A stretch of 64,000 nt of DNA from Aldrovandia affinis (Eukaryota; Chordata; Actinopteri; Notacanthiformes; Halosauridae). Both the position numbers and the translations under genes were made by a program. Location: positions 3,976,399 to 4,040,398 of the forward strand of contig JAINUG010000055.1 of NCBI GenBank assembly GCA_029706075.1, read 5' to 3'. How positions within the stretch are numbered: position 1 is the first letter of the stretch; every line of letters starts with the position of its first letter. The notes under the pieces were generated by a model. It saw nothing but the letters and a program-made list of their open reading frames with translations. It made no database searches and had not been told where the DNA came from. Of this stretch, positions 10,912 through 23,555 are shown one piece after another.

Positions 10912-12377
10912 AAAAAAAAGATAACCAAATGGTTTTATTTCATGTTGATACATTCTTGGACAACACCACAGGATAACTTGCATGAGTGGCCAAACGTAAA
11001 TGTCTCCCACAACATTGGCACATAAGCAGCAAGGGCAACATGTATATACTTAGTACAAACAGTATAAAACATACATGCTTTTTAATTTTTTAATTTTTTT
11101 TATGATTTTTTTTTTTGTCGATATGTATTTATCCTTTTTCACAATTTGTCAATAGTTGCGGGGCAATAAAACTCCAAGACAAATTAAAGCCATATTCTGC
11201 CTTGAGTATGTAAATATCAGAAAAAAATGAATGCGGAAGAAAAGAAAAACTCATAAAAAGTAAGAAGAGTCAGAAAATTCATCCAGAGCGGACTGCTGCT
11301 ACAGCCTCATTGTAAAATATTTAGATTCTTTGATTTCTTCTTTTTTTTTTTACATCAAACATATCAGGCATGCATTGACAACTGCTACGTGAACATCTTG
11401 TTACATCTGGAGTACCACCGATCACTGGGGGTTATCTAAGTCCAACTGTACATGGACTAAAGCTCTCTTGCAGTCACTGAGCACAGTTCATGGTCAATAG
11501 ACCCTTACAAAATATCCCAAACATTTAAAACATGTGGAACCACCATGTGGAACAAACAGTTACACACAGATTGGGGAATTTAAAAAATAAAATAAAATAA
11601 AATAAAAATGCTTACCTCGGGAAACCAAGTACAGTAAAAAATGATTCAATTCAATTCATGGTTATCTCAAATAGAAGAATATGGCTTTAATAGTATGTGC
11701 ATCCAAGAAGCAAGAAACAAAAGAACAACAAAAAATCAATCAACAACAAAGGTAACATGTTTCCCAAAAAAAAACAAGAACAAAAAAAAAAAAAGGAAAA
11801 CCTCACAAACTTTTACAGGAATTTCGGAAAACTTGCAATTTTGAAGTACATAAAGACAAGAAACGGCCCCCATGAGATAGGCCTCCACCACGTCGTACAT
11901 TGCGCATCGCAGAATCCCGCCGCGGGTGAAGAAACTGTTCAATGAGATTATCAGGGCACCCCAGGGGCTGCCCTGAGCAGTCAGGGTGTGTCTGTAAACT
12001 GATGGGGGGAGGGAGGGGGTGGGGCGGGGCTTGGGCTGGTGTCCCATAGCAACATCCCTCTCCGTTTATTTATCTAACAACAAATGGCTCTTTTTTTTTT
12101 TTTTCTTCTTAAAGATGGTTTCTTCATTTTTTATGCATTTTTTGTTAGTTTTTTTAAATTGAGAATCTTTAAGAGTTTCTTGCGGTGTGGAAAAACACCT
12201 GCCAATATCTTCTGATGAGAGAGGAGCCCTGGGAGCCTATTGGCTCTTGTCCTGGGGGCGTCAGGCAGCACAGAGCAGGGGCGCTAATGGCCTTTTTTCT
12301 TTCGCTTTTTTTTTTGCCGAAGGGGCAGGAGATCAAGCTTCCACATCGATCACCTCTGTCCACTGATGGATCCCTTT
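10912..12377 (-). other. grm7: Probable grm7 3' untranslated region
   Basis: This follows the TAA stop at 12378-12380 down to the candidate poly(A) site. It is AT-rich with long A/T runs (11085-11110, 11340-11352, 11765-11795, 12090-12106). It also has a C-rich tract in the RNA at 12004-12034, where the plus strand reads GGGGGGAGGGAGGGGGTGGG. No ORF of note and no named repeat is present, which sets it apart from the transposon-filled introns. The extent is inferred. Confidence 0.5.
10934..10939 (-). terminator. Candidate grm7 poly(A) signal AATAAA
   Basis: TTTATT on the plus strand reads AATAAA on the minus strand. A T-rich stretch follows at 10905-10925 and a GU-rich stretch at 10780-10895. 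It lies 1.44 kb after the stop codon. Another AATAAA at about 12065 is a possible proximal site. Confidence 0.5.
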
Positions 12378-12427
12378 TTAGATCACGAGGTCATTGTAGT
12401 TCACATACTTTTTCTTGGCTGCCGGAC
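12378..12427 (-). CDS. grm7: grm7 terminal coding exon (isoform a type C-terminus)
   Basis: Last coding exon of metabotropic glutamate receptor 7. Fifty bases encode the end of the cytoplasmic tail, SPAAKKKYVNYNDLVI, then TAA at 12378-12380. The acceptor AG is at 12428-12429 behind a pyrimidine-rich stretch. The preceding exon ends with one base (A) of a codon, and this exon supplies GT to give Ser, so the phase fits exactly. From knowledge of the family, mammalian mGluR7a ends in almost the same residues, and the terminal LVI is the PDZ ligand for PICK1 at the presynaptic active zone. The basic KKK cluster is kept. Compared with mammals, Ser and Asn appear changed to Asn and Asp just before the ligand. 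The exon is too short to be found by ORF length, so the call rests on splice phase plus peptide match. Confidence 0.93.
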
Positions 12428-12732
12428 CTGAGGTTGGGAAACAGGATCAGAGTTGGTGAAAACAGCTTTTTGTACGGGGTGGGGGTCACATTCAACATTG
12501 AGACTACCGCATGTGATATTGCCTGGGTTTGGCTTTCAGATTATGAGAATAACACTGTATCTAACGCATGTTCATCCTTTCACAATGAGAGCACAACATC
12601 GCTAGTGAATGGTGAATGGTGAATGGTTCTGGATACCATAGCAACTAACACACTGCATTCTACATAGTAACGGTACTCCTCTATATTTGATTGTGACGTG
12701 GTTATTGCGTCATTATTTTAGTTTTTTACATT

Positions 12733-13110
12733 TATTTCAGAATTAACTTTCCCCCATTTTTTTCTTCTAATTTGGTGGTAAATTGTATCCTCTATTCTTT
12801 CAATTCTCTCTCCTCTATGAGCCTGCCGCCTGCAACTACAGGACCAGCCACTATGAACCGCAATGAACCGCTTCCTTTGAGACGGAACTTGCCTATTCAT
12901 ATTTGCCCACAGGGAAGCTTTCTGTGCTCGCGGCGAGCTCGTGCCTGCTCCCGGCGGCGAGCTCGTGCCTGCTTCCCCCACCTCCCCCTGAGGCATATCA
13001 CTGCCCCCGAATGTGGCTCCCGGCCAAAGTCAGCCTGGCGCAGTGGGCAATCTGCACTCTGGGTGAGTGCCTTTGCCTGTTGCGCCACCAGGGTGCCCAT
13101 GTCATTCTTA
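12733..13110 (-). mobile_element. SINE family D, uninterrupted copy
   Basis: On the minus strand the head is CCTGGTGGCGCAACAGGCAA then CACTCACCCAGAGTGC, and the body (TTGGCCGGGAGCC, GCGGTTCATTGC, ACCAAATTAG) ends in an A-rich stretch. It is the empty-site reference for the TRIM insertion at 4876. A GAGCTCGTGCCTGCT block is duplicated at 12935-12980. Several open frames over it, on both strands, are not genes. Confidence 0.7.
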
Positions 13111-16045
13111 AGAGAGTATCAGGCACAGCTTTACTTTCAGATTGACAACAATGGCGCAACCAAAGTGGAAAGAACGAAGGCCGGATTGTGTATTTAAAAA
13201 GTAGTGTCCGGCCATTCAGACCCACCTATTAGTGTGCCTGACCCACATCAAATAGTGCATTTCTACTCAATGTGAAAGGGGTGATAGGGGTTTGAACTTT
13301 TGGGTGAAGCTTACTTCCACTATCCATTACTCAGAGCTTACACGGGTGAAATTTGTGATGCAGGACGCAACAAGCACGAGAAATGAGAATGGTATCTTCC
13401 ACTAATGCCATGCAATGCCGTTGTGCGTGTGTTTTTCCTGGTAGCATACAGATGCGGATGTTGAATTAAATAGGACTAATATTGTACAAATATTACATTT
13501 CTATCATTTCTATTATAATTTCTAATATTACAATTACAATTGTTATCTTTTTATTATTATTATGATCCTTTACAGAATAACAAATGCATGGAATGAAAAA
13601 AGTTCATTCATAAATAAAATATTTATTAAACATCCACAGATACTCCTAAAGGCTTTGCATGACTTCAAGAAGCTTCAACAACTCATTTTATCATTTGTGA
13701 CGTAACATTGTTACATAAGCAAATCCATAAACATCTATATCATATTGCAAGATGATTGTCATAACAAGAAATGTAGGCACAAATACTGTACAAATGTACA
13801 TAGAAACGTTTATTAGTGCCTCACAGCCACATTCAAAACCATTCATACTCCAGTTTTCCTTCTTTATGAAAATGCACATGTAGTTAAGCGCTTTCAATCG
13901 AGGTTGCGATAAAACGTCCGTCACGTCACCGTCGGATTGTGGTCCACCTGTGGCAGGTCGTTACAGGTCAGTTAAAGTGAAGAGAAAAGAAAAGGAAGTG
14001 AAAATCGAAGGAGAGAAGAGAGTGTCACTCCTCGTTTCCAAAGCTGCCAACTTGGGAAATGCACTTGAGTGTATTTCTCCTTTCGTCCACAGTGGTTTTA
14101 ATTAAAGAGGTCTCTGATATGTCCATTAGGAAATAAAACCAACTCTCGAACCTTGTCTGGGCTCTGCCTGCGTTCGCCAGCCATCAAAACACATGCTTGG
14201 CATTGGCCCCAAGATGCTTGTAACCATTATCAGGTTGTCACGCAGCATAACACGTGGACCAATAAATGGATTATTGTGAAATGGCGGTGGGAGATCTTTT
14301 ATGCTGCTCTGTGTAATGCTGAGAAATATTCCTCCAAATTACTTGTATGAGAATATTTCACTATTACTGTTATGTTATATTTCACTATAACTAAAAATAT
14401 GTTATCCTGCCATTATGTTAAATTGAGCATTGTGCATTATGTTAAAACACATTTTTGACTTTTATGACTTTATCATATGGATTTTTAAGTTAAAAGGACA
14501 TAATACCAAATACCAATTTCCTCATATACTGTATATATAACCTTCCTGAGCCCCCAATACACACCACCCGATCCCAAAAATTGTCAGTCCCCCAAAACAA
14601 CCCCACTCACCCCCACCCTACACCATCGACCACGCCCCTTCCCCTGGGGAACGAAAAAACAAACGTAAATACAAATGAAATTAAAGCAAGAAAATAAGGA
14701 AAAGAAGAGCACACCACACATGTTCCCAGGGCCCCTAGACGACTCCGAGCACCGCACCTCTCACACATGTGAAGCACGGCCTCCCGACGTGCGGGAGAGT
14801 CGGAAGCTCTTTCAGTCACTATGGTGATAATTCCCTGGGGTGGGTGTGTGTGTGGGGGGGGCATATATGCACATAATCTACAGCTAAGGCTGAGAAAAAA
14901 GAATGGCAAAAAACCCCAGAAATGCTTTCCTTTAGATAACGGCATATAATCCATTATTCACAGGTCTCAATCTTTACGAATGCACCAGAGCAAATAAATA
15001 TGAATAAATAAACCAGCAAATGCATATAATCTACAATAAACCCTTCAATAAAACAGGGACTCCTCGAGTGCTCCACTTCTGGAATCCCTCCCCCCTCTTC
15101 CCCTCGCAAGGTAGTCTACAGTAGTCCGTGCTTTCCCAGCATCCATTGCCCCAGTGCCTATTCCCCAGCATACTGGCTGATCTTTCCCAGTGATTAACTT
15201 TGCATTCGCTTGAGTGCAATTTAAGCCCCGTCCCACTTCCTACACACGTGGTGGCGCTGCCGAAAACACAAGCTTTCCCAACTGTTCATACCCATCAAAC
15301 CGCGCGGAAAACAAAACATTCCCAGGGGACCCACAGAGGGATTTCCGGAGAGTTCTGCTGCGCCCACGTTATTTATCCATCTCTAAGTGGCTGCCAGGCC
15401 GCATTAATACTTTAGCTACTTTGCAGCGTATTGTATTCTTGGATTCATTGTCAAGAAAGTACTTCAATCTCAAGCATCCACAACAGGAAGATCATGTTTT
15501 TTTACCATTTATTTATATCTTTTAGAGTATCTCTGTAACTAACAGACTTACACTTCAAATTACCTTGGCTCCTTTCTGTGTGAGAAAAACATTTTTTCGA
15601 AGGAAAAGTAATTTAAATCGTTTAATTAAAGGTCACAGTGCAAAGAAATACAATAGTACTGTATTTGTTTTCTGCTTCATATCTTGCGAATAAATTTCAA
15701 TTAAATGTTATTGTTTACCAAGTCTTTGCTCTACATCTGATAGATATTAGGGGACAAAACCCAGTGGGTAATATGCCTCACAGAAAGAGAGAACACAGAC
15801 ATTTAACCATCCACAGAATACAGCAATGAGCGACGTCTCTCTCGCATTTACGGGGGGGAGGTAAAGAGTTGCTTTTTTTGCAACGCAGAGAGCATTTTTG
15901 TGCCACTGACATGCTGGGGCGGTAATGAGTTTCCTCTGCAAGCTCCATCTCAATTACCTCACAATCTCAGTAGGTGCTTCTTAATAAGGATGCTGAAATG
16001 ACTCACCCAGTCCCGTCACCTCTATACCTCAAAATTGCACCACCT

Positions 16046-16088
16046 GGCAGGAGGGGAGGGGTGGGGAAGGGTGGGGAGGGGAGGGGGT
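16046..16088 (+). other. G-quadruplex-forming tract
   Basis: Seven closely spaced runs of 3-5 G (GAGGGGAGGGGTGGGGAAGG, then GTGGGGAGGGGAGGGGG) lie on the strand opposite the grm7 transcript. A second G-rich run is at 16157-16182. Confidence 0.75.
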
Positions 16089-16782
16089 GACCACATGACC
16101 AAAAAAACTAACGCCAGTATTATTATTTATTTATTTCCTCGTTCTAGGTTTCTTTCGGGGTGGGGGGTGGGGGTGTATCGGAGATAGACCGGCTCTTAAA
16201 AGCTGACCCTAGTTTAAGATCTCATTTCAGTTGGCAGCCCTGGTGCGTGACAGACCCACAGCAGCGATTTCCACATTCCTGCACCTAATGAATCTTCAGA
16301 AAAGCCATTATCTCCCCCGTTGACCCCCAGGCACTATAAATTTCTTCATGTGCCTCTTCTCTCTCTGCTTCAATCCATGGGGGGGTTATAGAGAGGCTGC
16401 CAATCTGGTGCCAGCTGTGGACAGTGGAAAACAATTACAGCGCACTGGGTGCCAGGGTGAGAGACACCTGTCTTCAGCATCCAGCAGACACACCTGGACG
16501 CATGCGCACGACCCTCCACCAGGTACCTTAGAGCATAGGGAACAGGGGAAAACGAAGCATAGACAGTATATTAAAGCTTAGCTTAGACGTCATGTGCCTG
16601 GGTAACGTATTCAGTGTTTAGGATCCTGCTGAATGATTTTGTGAGCAAGTGTGTGCTGCAGCTGAGCTGACCAATTTCTTACATGACACGCAAATGTTTT
16701 TCTACTTAACAAGTTAATACAGGTTTTGTGAGTACAAATCCTTCATGGCAGATTTTGGTTACTACTGTATATTGTGGTTATA

Positions 16783-16784
16783 TA

Positions 16785-16816
<32 letters not shown>
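16783..16816. repeat. (AT)n microsatellite
   Basis: About 17 AT units in the last grm7 intron. Confidence 0.9.
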
Positions 16817-16820
<4 letters not shown>

Positions 16821-17117
16821 CTGTTTGACCAAAACCTCTGTATCATAAGCACTTGTATCATCATTCACTGTTGCGCACCTGCACTAAGCTATTGCTGTAG
16901 ATTGTTCGCTCATGTTGAATAAAAAAGTTTAACCAGCCAAAATTAATCAAAAAGCACGTCGAATGTTCATGATCCGTGGCTCCTGCAATTTGAATGTCAG
17001 TAAAAGTGCAATTGAAATTGCCTCCTGGCACTCGAGTAAGCGGACTCCAATGGGGGGTCATAAATGCTCACAAAACAGCCACAGGTGACGGAGGCTCTTC
17101 CATAAACGTCGTCTCCA

Positions 17118-17211
17118 CTGAGTCTCAGGGGAAGCGAGAGCGTCAGAGACAGGCGCTGAGAGGCGCCTCTCAGCACCTGTCTCTGACGCTCCCGCTCCCC
17201 CTGAGACTCAG
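17118..17211. repeat. 94-bp spacerless palindrome
   Basis: Two 47-bp arms (17118-17164 and 17165-17211) are inverted copies with three mismatches and no loop, centred on GGCGCC. The arms are GC-rich with GTCTCTGACGCT and CTGAGACTCAG. It could extrude as a cruciform or be a small foldback element. Long ORFs across it are by-products. Confidence 0.9.
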
Positions 17212-17213
17212 GG

Positions 17214-17266
17214 GCGGGTGACCGGGTGATGCGTTGGTTGGCGGGTGACCGGGTGATGCGTTGGTC
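17214..17266. repeat. 27-bp direct repeat, two copies
   Basis: The unit GCGGGTGACCGGGTGATGCG then TTGGTTG occurs twice, directly beside the palindrome at 17118-17211. Each unit also contains two partial GGGTGA subrepeats. Confidence 0.9.
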
Positions 17267-17810
17267 CCCTGCAGCCATCGTGGACTGCGGCCCGTGCTTG
17301 CGTAACCGCCCTGAACGGGGGGAAACTGCGCTGCGGGGCCCACGACAGCTGCAGAGGCGCGGCGTCACGCTCGCACGGGCACATGTCTGAGCGACGCACG
17401 CCATCTCCCCGGACGCCAACCCCTCATCATCCTGTCATCGATGAATCCATTACAACTAATGGCAGGAAATCAGAACGCGATGCTCGCGGATAATATTTGG
17501 ATTACATTTTTCACAGGGGGCACGTGGGTATAATTCGCCCGCCGTACGAATCACACCAGCAGACCGGCATGATGAATAGGTTTAACGTGGAATGGGATTT
17601 CTGAGAGAATAGGATTCTGTCTTTTTTGTTTTTTTTTGTCTGGTTGAGAGGACTCATCCCATCACTAATCTAGGCAACACAAAGGAACCAGCCTTTGTCC
17701 AGTTAAATTGCATAAACCGCGAACGCATTAGTGCTAATTACATTAATCAATCATGGGATTTTTCAGGCCCACCTACTTGATTATATACTAACGTCAGGAA
17801 AGATGATCAG

Positions 17811-18108
17811 GACCTCCTGCATGGTCTAGTGGTTTCAACGTCCGACACTGACCACAGTGATCGTGGTTGGATTCCCACGGCCACGCCAGAGTTTGCTCTG
17901 GCCGGGAGTGCCACCGGGGGCGGCAATTGGCTGTCCGCCCCAGGGAGGGGGAGGCTTGGCGAGTGCCATCTCAGAGGAGACGATACTTCGCCCTCGTCGC
18001 CGCCGGTCACAGGGCTACGGCAGCGAACTATGAGGGAGGGATTGACCTGAAAATAGCGGGTGTAATTGGCTACCAAATTGGGAGAAAAACGGGAGAAAAT
18101 CAGAAACA
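17811..18108 (+). mobile_element. tRNA-derived SINE, family B
   Basis: The head is CTCCTGCATGGTCTAGTGGT with a B-box-like GGTTGGATTCCC. The body contains GCAATTGGCTGTCCGCCCCA and GGGTGTAATTGGCTACCAAA, and it ends AAATCAGAAAC. It matches the copies at 28488 and 36232. Confidence 0.8.
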
Positions 18109-18901
18109 TTTATTTTTTTCGCAGCTCAAACTGATGTTGAAATTGAGAGTAACTAGGAACTTTTATAAAACAGAATATCAAGAATTAAACATACATTTAA
18201 GTGCCATAATGCCTCATTTTTTAAGGCTAATTCTGAGTCATGCTCACACTATTCTATTCTATTGAGACCAGCAGCATCTCCAGATTTGCTCAGAATGTAG
18301 TCTAACGGGCAATTTTCCGTGCTTATTACTATGGAGTGTTAATTACTATCAGCCGGGCCACATGGTAAACATGGTAAACCACACCTAGTATCAAAAAAGC
18401 CCAACCCTATTGGTTGACAACAACCATCAATACTAGATACAAATTTGTCTATCCAGTCAGATGGCAATCAGGTTGATCCTGACTTGCTTTGATCTTAACT
18501 GACAGTGGATGCACATTCTGATGTAATGCAATCTCCTTTCCCAGCCAAGTCTAGACTGGAATCAGTGAATAACAAGAGGCCAAGGTGTCTACTTTGTGCC
18601 AGACATAAGCTGGGTATGCTGTGTATTGACAGCACACGGGGGAAGTGACCATTTATCAAAGTTATGAGATTAGACAGAACATTGGCTCTGAGAACGTTCA
18701 TTTTTACATTGCAAATGTGCTTATGCGTTCGCGGAGTATATTTTTATATCGTATTACGAAATATAGAAGTATCCAGCTTCCTTCTTAACAATGTTATTGT
18801 ATGTGACGGACACAAAGTTGAATAGTCTATACTGCATCCAGGTACTATTCTATGCCAACGTTTTACAGGATATGTTGTTATATTACAATATTGCTTGCAT
18901 A

Positions 18902-19313
18902 CAGGTAACTGACAAAATAAAGGAAATACCAACATAAAGTGTCTTAATAGGGTGTTGGGCCACCATGAGCCACCAGAATAGCTTCAATGTGTCTGCAACT
19001 TTATTTGAAGGATGCAACACCATTCTTCCATGAGAAATTCCACCATTTGGTGTATTATTGATCGGGTGACTGAGATGGCCATGGTATATGGTGTTCATCA
19101 TTTTCATGCTCATCAAACCATTCAGTGACCACTTGTGCCCTGTGGGTCATTTTCATCCTGGACGAGACCACTCAGAATAGCTTTGTATTTATTGGTATTT
19201 TCATTGCCCACTAAGGGGTGAGTGAACCCAAACCATGCTAAGAAAATGCACCTCACACTATCACACCACATCTTAATGTACTCGAGTGTTTCCTTTATTT
19301 TGGCAGTTACCTG
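18902..19313. mobile_element. Tc1-like family A, non-autonomous
   Basis: Ends CAGGTAACTGACAAAATAAA and ATTTTGGCAGTTACCTG, with TA on both flanks. At 412 bp it is shorter than the copy at 3506, with no useful transposase frame. Confidence 0.85.
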
Positions 19314-20053
19314 TATGTTATCGGTTATATTATATCAAACAGGTCTAAATAAACGATCTAGACCTAAATCATACCTATACTTTGTGAATAACAGACATCT
19401 GTCTTGCAACACCAACATGCTACGTTGTCCTCTTTTTATCGTGGAAATCAAGGAACACGAATGTGGGGAATGTTATTTAATGCGTAATGTATGCAGAGCG
19501 CACCACATGGCAACATCGCCACAGAGGAGACGCCGTCGAGGGAATGAAAGGGAAAGAAAGAGTACAAAATTCATTATCCAGGAATCTATCTATAGGCACG
19601 TCCTTCAGGGAATGTCCTGGCCATTGTAATTAGAGTTACCGCCACACAGAGTGCGATCTCAAAGCAATCAGGTAGCCCTGACGGCAAATAAGGCGCTACA
19701 CAGAAGCTGTTCATCACTAAATTAATTAACAAATGTCTCTTTTTTTTCATCTTGCCCGTGGAGGAAGTGCCTGAGGTGCCTCAGGTACAGCCCCCTGAGT
19801 ATTGCTCTACATCGTACCGCCTTTCGCTTGAGCAGCTAAGCATATCCTTCCCATATATGCAGTACCCATCCCCCGCCTCCCCTCCCAATGTGCGGTGTTT
19901 GGAGTTTGCGGGGGAAATGAGATTCAGTTGGGGAAACGCAGCTGATAAGCTGATAATTCATGCACTTATCGTGCACTTTGCACAGACGAATAATTCACAC
20001 ATGCTCGCTATCACGGCCCGTGTTACTGCTTGGGACTCCCCTGCTGTGACAGG

Positions 20054-20055
<2 letters not shown>

Positions 20056-20092
<37 letters not shown>
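20056..20092. repeat. (AT)n microsatellite
   Basis: About 18 AT units. Confidence 0.9.
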
Positions 20093-20093
<1 letters not shown>

Positions 20094-20284
20094 GGATCTA
20101 AATCCAGTCTCTGAGACTCCTCGAGCCCTCAGATCTATGGCTCAGGATATCAGCACGTGACACAATCACGCCTCTTTTGTTCCCTGGTTTCGTATCGAGA
20201 TTCCCGGCCTGCTTCACAACAACAACGGGTGGTGGTCGGGAGCACTTCCTGTGAAGGTTCCAGCGATACTCCAGCTTCCTGTCC

Positions 20285-20412
20285 CGGGATGACACCGTCG
20301 TTGTACCCTTGAGCAAGGTACTTAACCTTAATTACTTCAGTTAAATATCCAGCTACATAAAATGGGATAATGGGACAAAAAATGTGACATCTGCTAGGGA
20401 AATAAATATTGC
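20285..20412 (+). repeat. SINE family A body fragment
   Basis: Contains GTTGTACCCTTGAGCAAGGT, CTTCAGTTAAATATCCAGCT and the tail remnant GACATCTGCTAGGGAAA. The head is diverged or lost. Confidence 0.6.
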
Positions 20413-21921
20413 CATTTCACACTGAGGTCAGACAGAAGCTCTCCTTCACATATCTAAGACAACAAGCTGTTTTTAGTCCCAGAAGAAAAATTAAAGCATG
20501 TTCATGACAAAGTTTCCAGTCCTGGGCAATTATCTGCTGCCTCAGAAAACAAAGGCAGAAATTCACAATTGTGATTTACTCCAGACCGGGCTTTCCTGGC
20601 TCGAGTTAGATTAAACGTATTGTGTTCATTCACTAATACATACTCGTTGAAATGAAGGAGGATGTTTGACTACCATGTTTTTTTTGCCCCTTTGTTCTGT
20701 GTAAAATGTACTGGTGAATGTGAATTTCTAAGGCAGTATTAAGAGGTTGTGAAAGTCTCATTGGCATTTTGTTCACGTTCTCCTCTCTTCTAGCCTTCAA
20801 GAAATGGAACAAGGTCATAACCAAAAAAAAGTAAAAGATTAATTTGGCCTTACCTCTGATAAATTATGAGAATTAGCCTGTTGGGAGAAAAAAAAACATC
20901 TTGGGGTAAGTTAGCTCTTCAGTGCCAAAAGGGAGAAATATAGAGTATAGTAATTTTAAGAGTAATTTCATCACATTTGAAATTTTCACATTCATCCCAC
21001 ATTCGAGCCTGTCTGCTCGGAGGTCTTGCGGCGTTTAGCAGAACAGTTAACGTGTACCCAGCGTGGGGTGATAGTACGGTCTACAGAAAATGATAGGAGG
21101 CTGCGCTCTTAATTTGCTTTCCGGCCGGAGGCCACTCCATCACCATGCCAGCACTGCCTAGCTCCCAGGACGGTCGCGCATAAAGGCGGCCTCTTGAGCG
21201 TTTTCACCCATCGTGGCTAATTGACAACGTGCTTGAGTGCACCGCGCAACCCATCATTTTCTCTTGACCCCGATTGCTACGCAGGTCCACGCCGCGCCAC
21301 CAGGGGGCGAGCGTGATAACATCGCTTTACATCAGCGGCTGATATCATGCTGCAACAAGCAGAAGGCCAAAGCGGTAGGACGTCTGGAAGGTGTACAGTC
21401 ACTGCTGTCTGTTTATGCGTAGAGACAAGACCGTGCCCAGAATAGCGTCAACCCGTCTTTATTGCGCAGGGCTATGACATGGCCCCAGGTAACTCCATCT
21501 TGTCCGCATACATGTGGTACACCATGCGAAATAACAACATATTCAGGCATGTCTCGATGAGCCTTTAAATGTCGCCCAAGTGCAAATGTGGTAGTTTTTC
21601 TTGTCACATGTTTTAAAGACAAAGGAGCTCATCGGGGGGAGGGTAACCAGCTTGTTAACGTCACAGGAAGCAGGCCAAGGGCGTGCTTAGTGCATTTTGT
21701 CATTTTGGACCCCCTGCTGTCTGGACATTTGATCTCTGACAGACTGACTCACTGTGGTTGAAAGAAAGAAAGAAAAAAACAAGGCTTGCTTTTGAAGATG
21801 AGCTCCTTTGGTTTTCTGTGTTTTCTTTACTCATGTCTTTTTTTAATGCATGCAGTTGTGCCAGTGCAGATGGGTGGGAGTGTGCAATGCCTTGAAAAAG
21901 CCAGACCAGCAATCAGACATA

Positions 21922-22075
21922 CAGGTAACTGCCAAAATAAAGGAAACACTTGAGTAACTGACTGTCCAACAAGCCCCTGTCTCCTCTCTAGTCCAGGCCA
22001 GGCCATTTGAGTCCCTCCCCCCCCCCCCCCCCACCCCCGGGTTACCAAAGTGTTGCCTTTATAATTATTGCCATG
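21922..22075 (-). mobile_element. Small Tc1-like MITE, copy 1
   Basis: One end is CAGGTAACTGCCAAAATAAA, as in Tc1 family A. The other end (CAAAGTGTTGCCTTTATAAT) is a variant inverted repeat. TA flanks both ends. The core has GGCCAGGCCATTTGAG and a C-run at 22017-22033. It is the same family as 58243-58461 in the opposite orientation. Confidence 0.7.
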
Positions 22076-23058
22076 TAATCTGTACTGAAAGAGTGACTTG
22101 GGATGGCTCATTCTTAAACAAAGAGCTAGAACGTTGCTAACACCAAAGCCCGTATTTTCTCTGAAGCTTGTGGGAATCCGTATTGGTCCAATATTCTCTT
22201 TCAGAGATTCTTCTACAACTCAACTCCTTTGAGTGATCTGAGTTTATTTAACCCTGCAAATCAAAGTTCTACTGACACAGTTCCGTGCAGTGACCAAAAC
22301 CAGTTTTACGAGGCCAGATCTGATGAGAGGTACAAAAGATTTGAGCCTTTAGAAATCCACAAAATGTTGTCCTTCTCAAATTGAAATGTTTGTAAAAGAA
22401 TCGTGTATTAACGTATCGTATGGTATTACGTCATTCTACAATGATATGAAAATGTTTAAATTCAACTATGAGGAAAATGCCATGTTCTATACGAGATGGA
22501 TGAAGGACAAGAATGAGCAGAATGAGTTCATTTAGTCACTCTGCACCCAACAACATTCTTGTGCTGCAGGGAGTAGGGGATGTGCAACAGGCAAAAATAT
22601 TTTAAAGAAATATATAAAAAGAAAAAAAACATGCACACCAATATCGATATATGTTTGTTTAAACGAACCCAGTCCCGTTCCTGGAGACCAATTTTTGCAC
22701 TGAAGTTGAATTCTTGGGGATGGCTTCACAGACTAAGATGAATCTTATTCCTGGACCAAGACAGCACTTTTAATGGAGATGAGCTCATTACTGGAATGAA
22801 ACACACTTTACATTGAGATAATCTTACACCTGGACTAAAAGCACTTTCAAAGAGCCTTTTAGTCCAGGAGTGAGATTTATATGGGTCTATGAAACCACCC
22901 TCTAGTTTTAAGTCTACCCCACCCCCCTAAAGTGAATCATTAGCATATGCAGCTCAACATCCTTTAAAGAGGACTTCCAGGAAGACGACTGGGTAAAACC
23001 GGTTTAAACAAATGTTTTTTTGTGTGCGTGTGTGGAATACTTTCTTTTCCGTCCGTCA

Positions 23059-23346
<288 letters not shown>

Positions 23347-23399
23347 TTAAGATTACACGTCAGACAGATGGATAGCACTGCCACTGTCAGAAACAAAGG

Positions 23400-23500
23400 C
23401 ACAGTCCAGGGGGTGCACGACTCCAGTCCTGGAGGGCCCGGTGCATATCCGGCTTTTCGTTCCAACAACTTGTCCTGGCTTTGTTTTCTAAATGGCTGTG
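23400..23500 (+). repeat. CCAGTCCTGGAGGGC-type interspersed repeat
   Basis: GACTCCAGTCCTGGAGGGCC then TTTTCGTTCCAACAACTTG. A related piece is at 58163-58230, and weaker ones are near 22670 and 63950. The class is unknown to me; CAGGG-type starts suggest a hAT-derived MITE. Confidence 0.5.
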
Positions 23501-23555
23501 TGCACCAATGCTGGTTCACTCCGCAATAAAAAATAATTAAATAAATGTTGTCACT

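Noticed and set aside
12185..12622. 145-codon plus-strand frame across the last grm7 exon
   Set aside because: It is antisense to the grm7 exon and 3'UTR, with no recognisable domain and no start context.
16997..17419. 140-codon minus-strand frame
   Set aside because: Runs through the palindrome and the 27-bp repeats; sequence repeats itself and has no domain.
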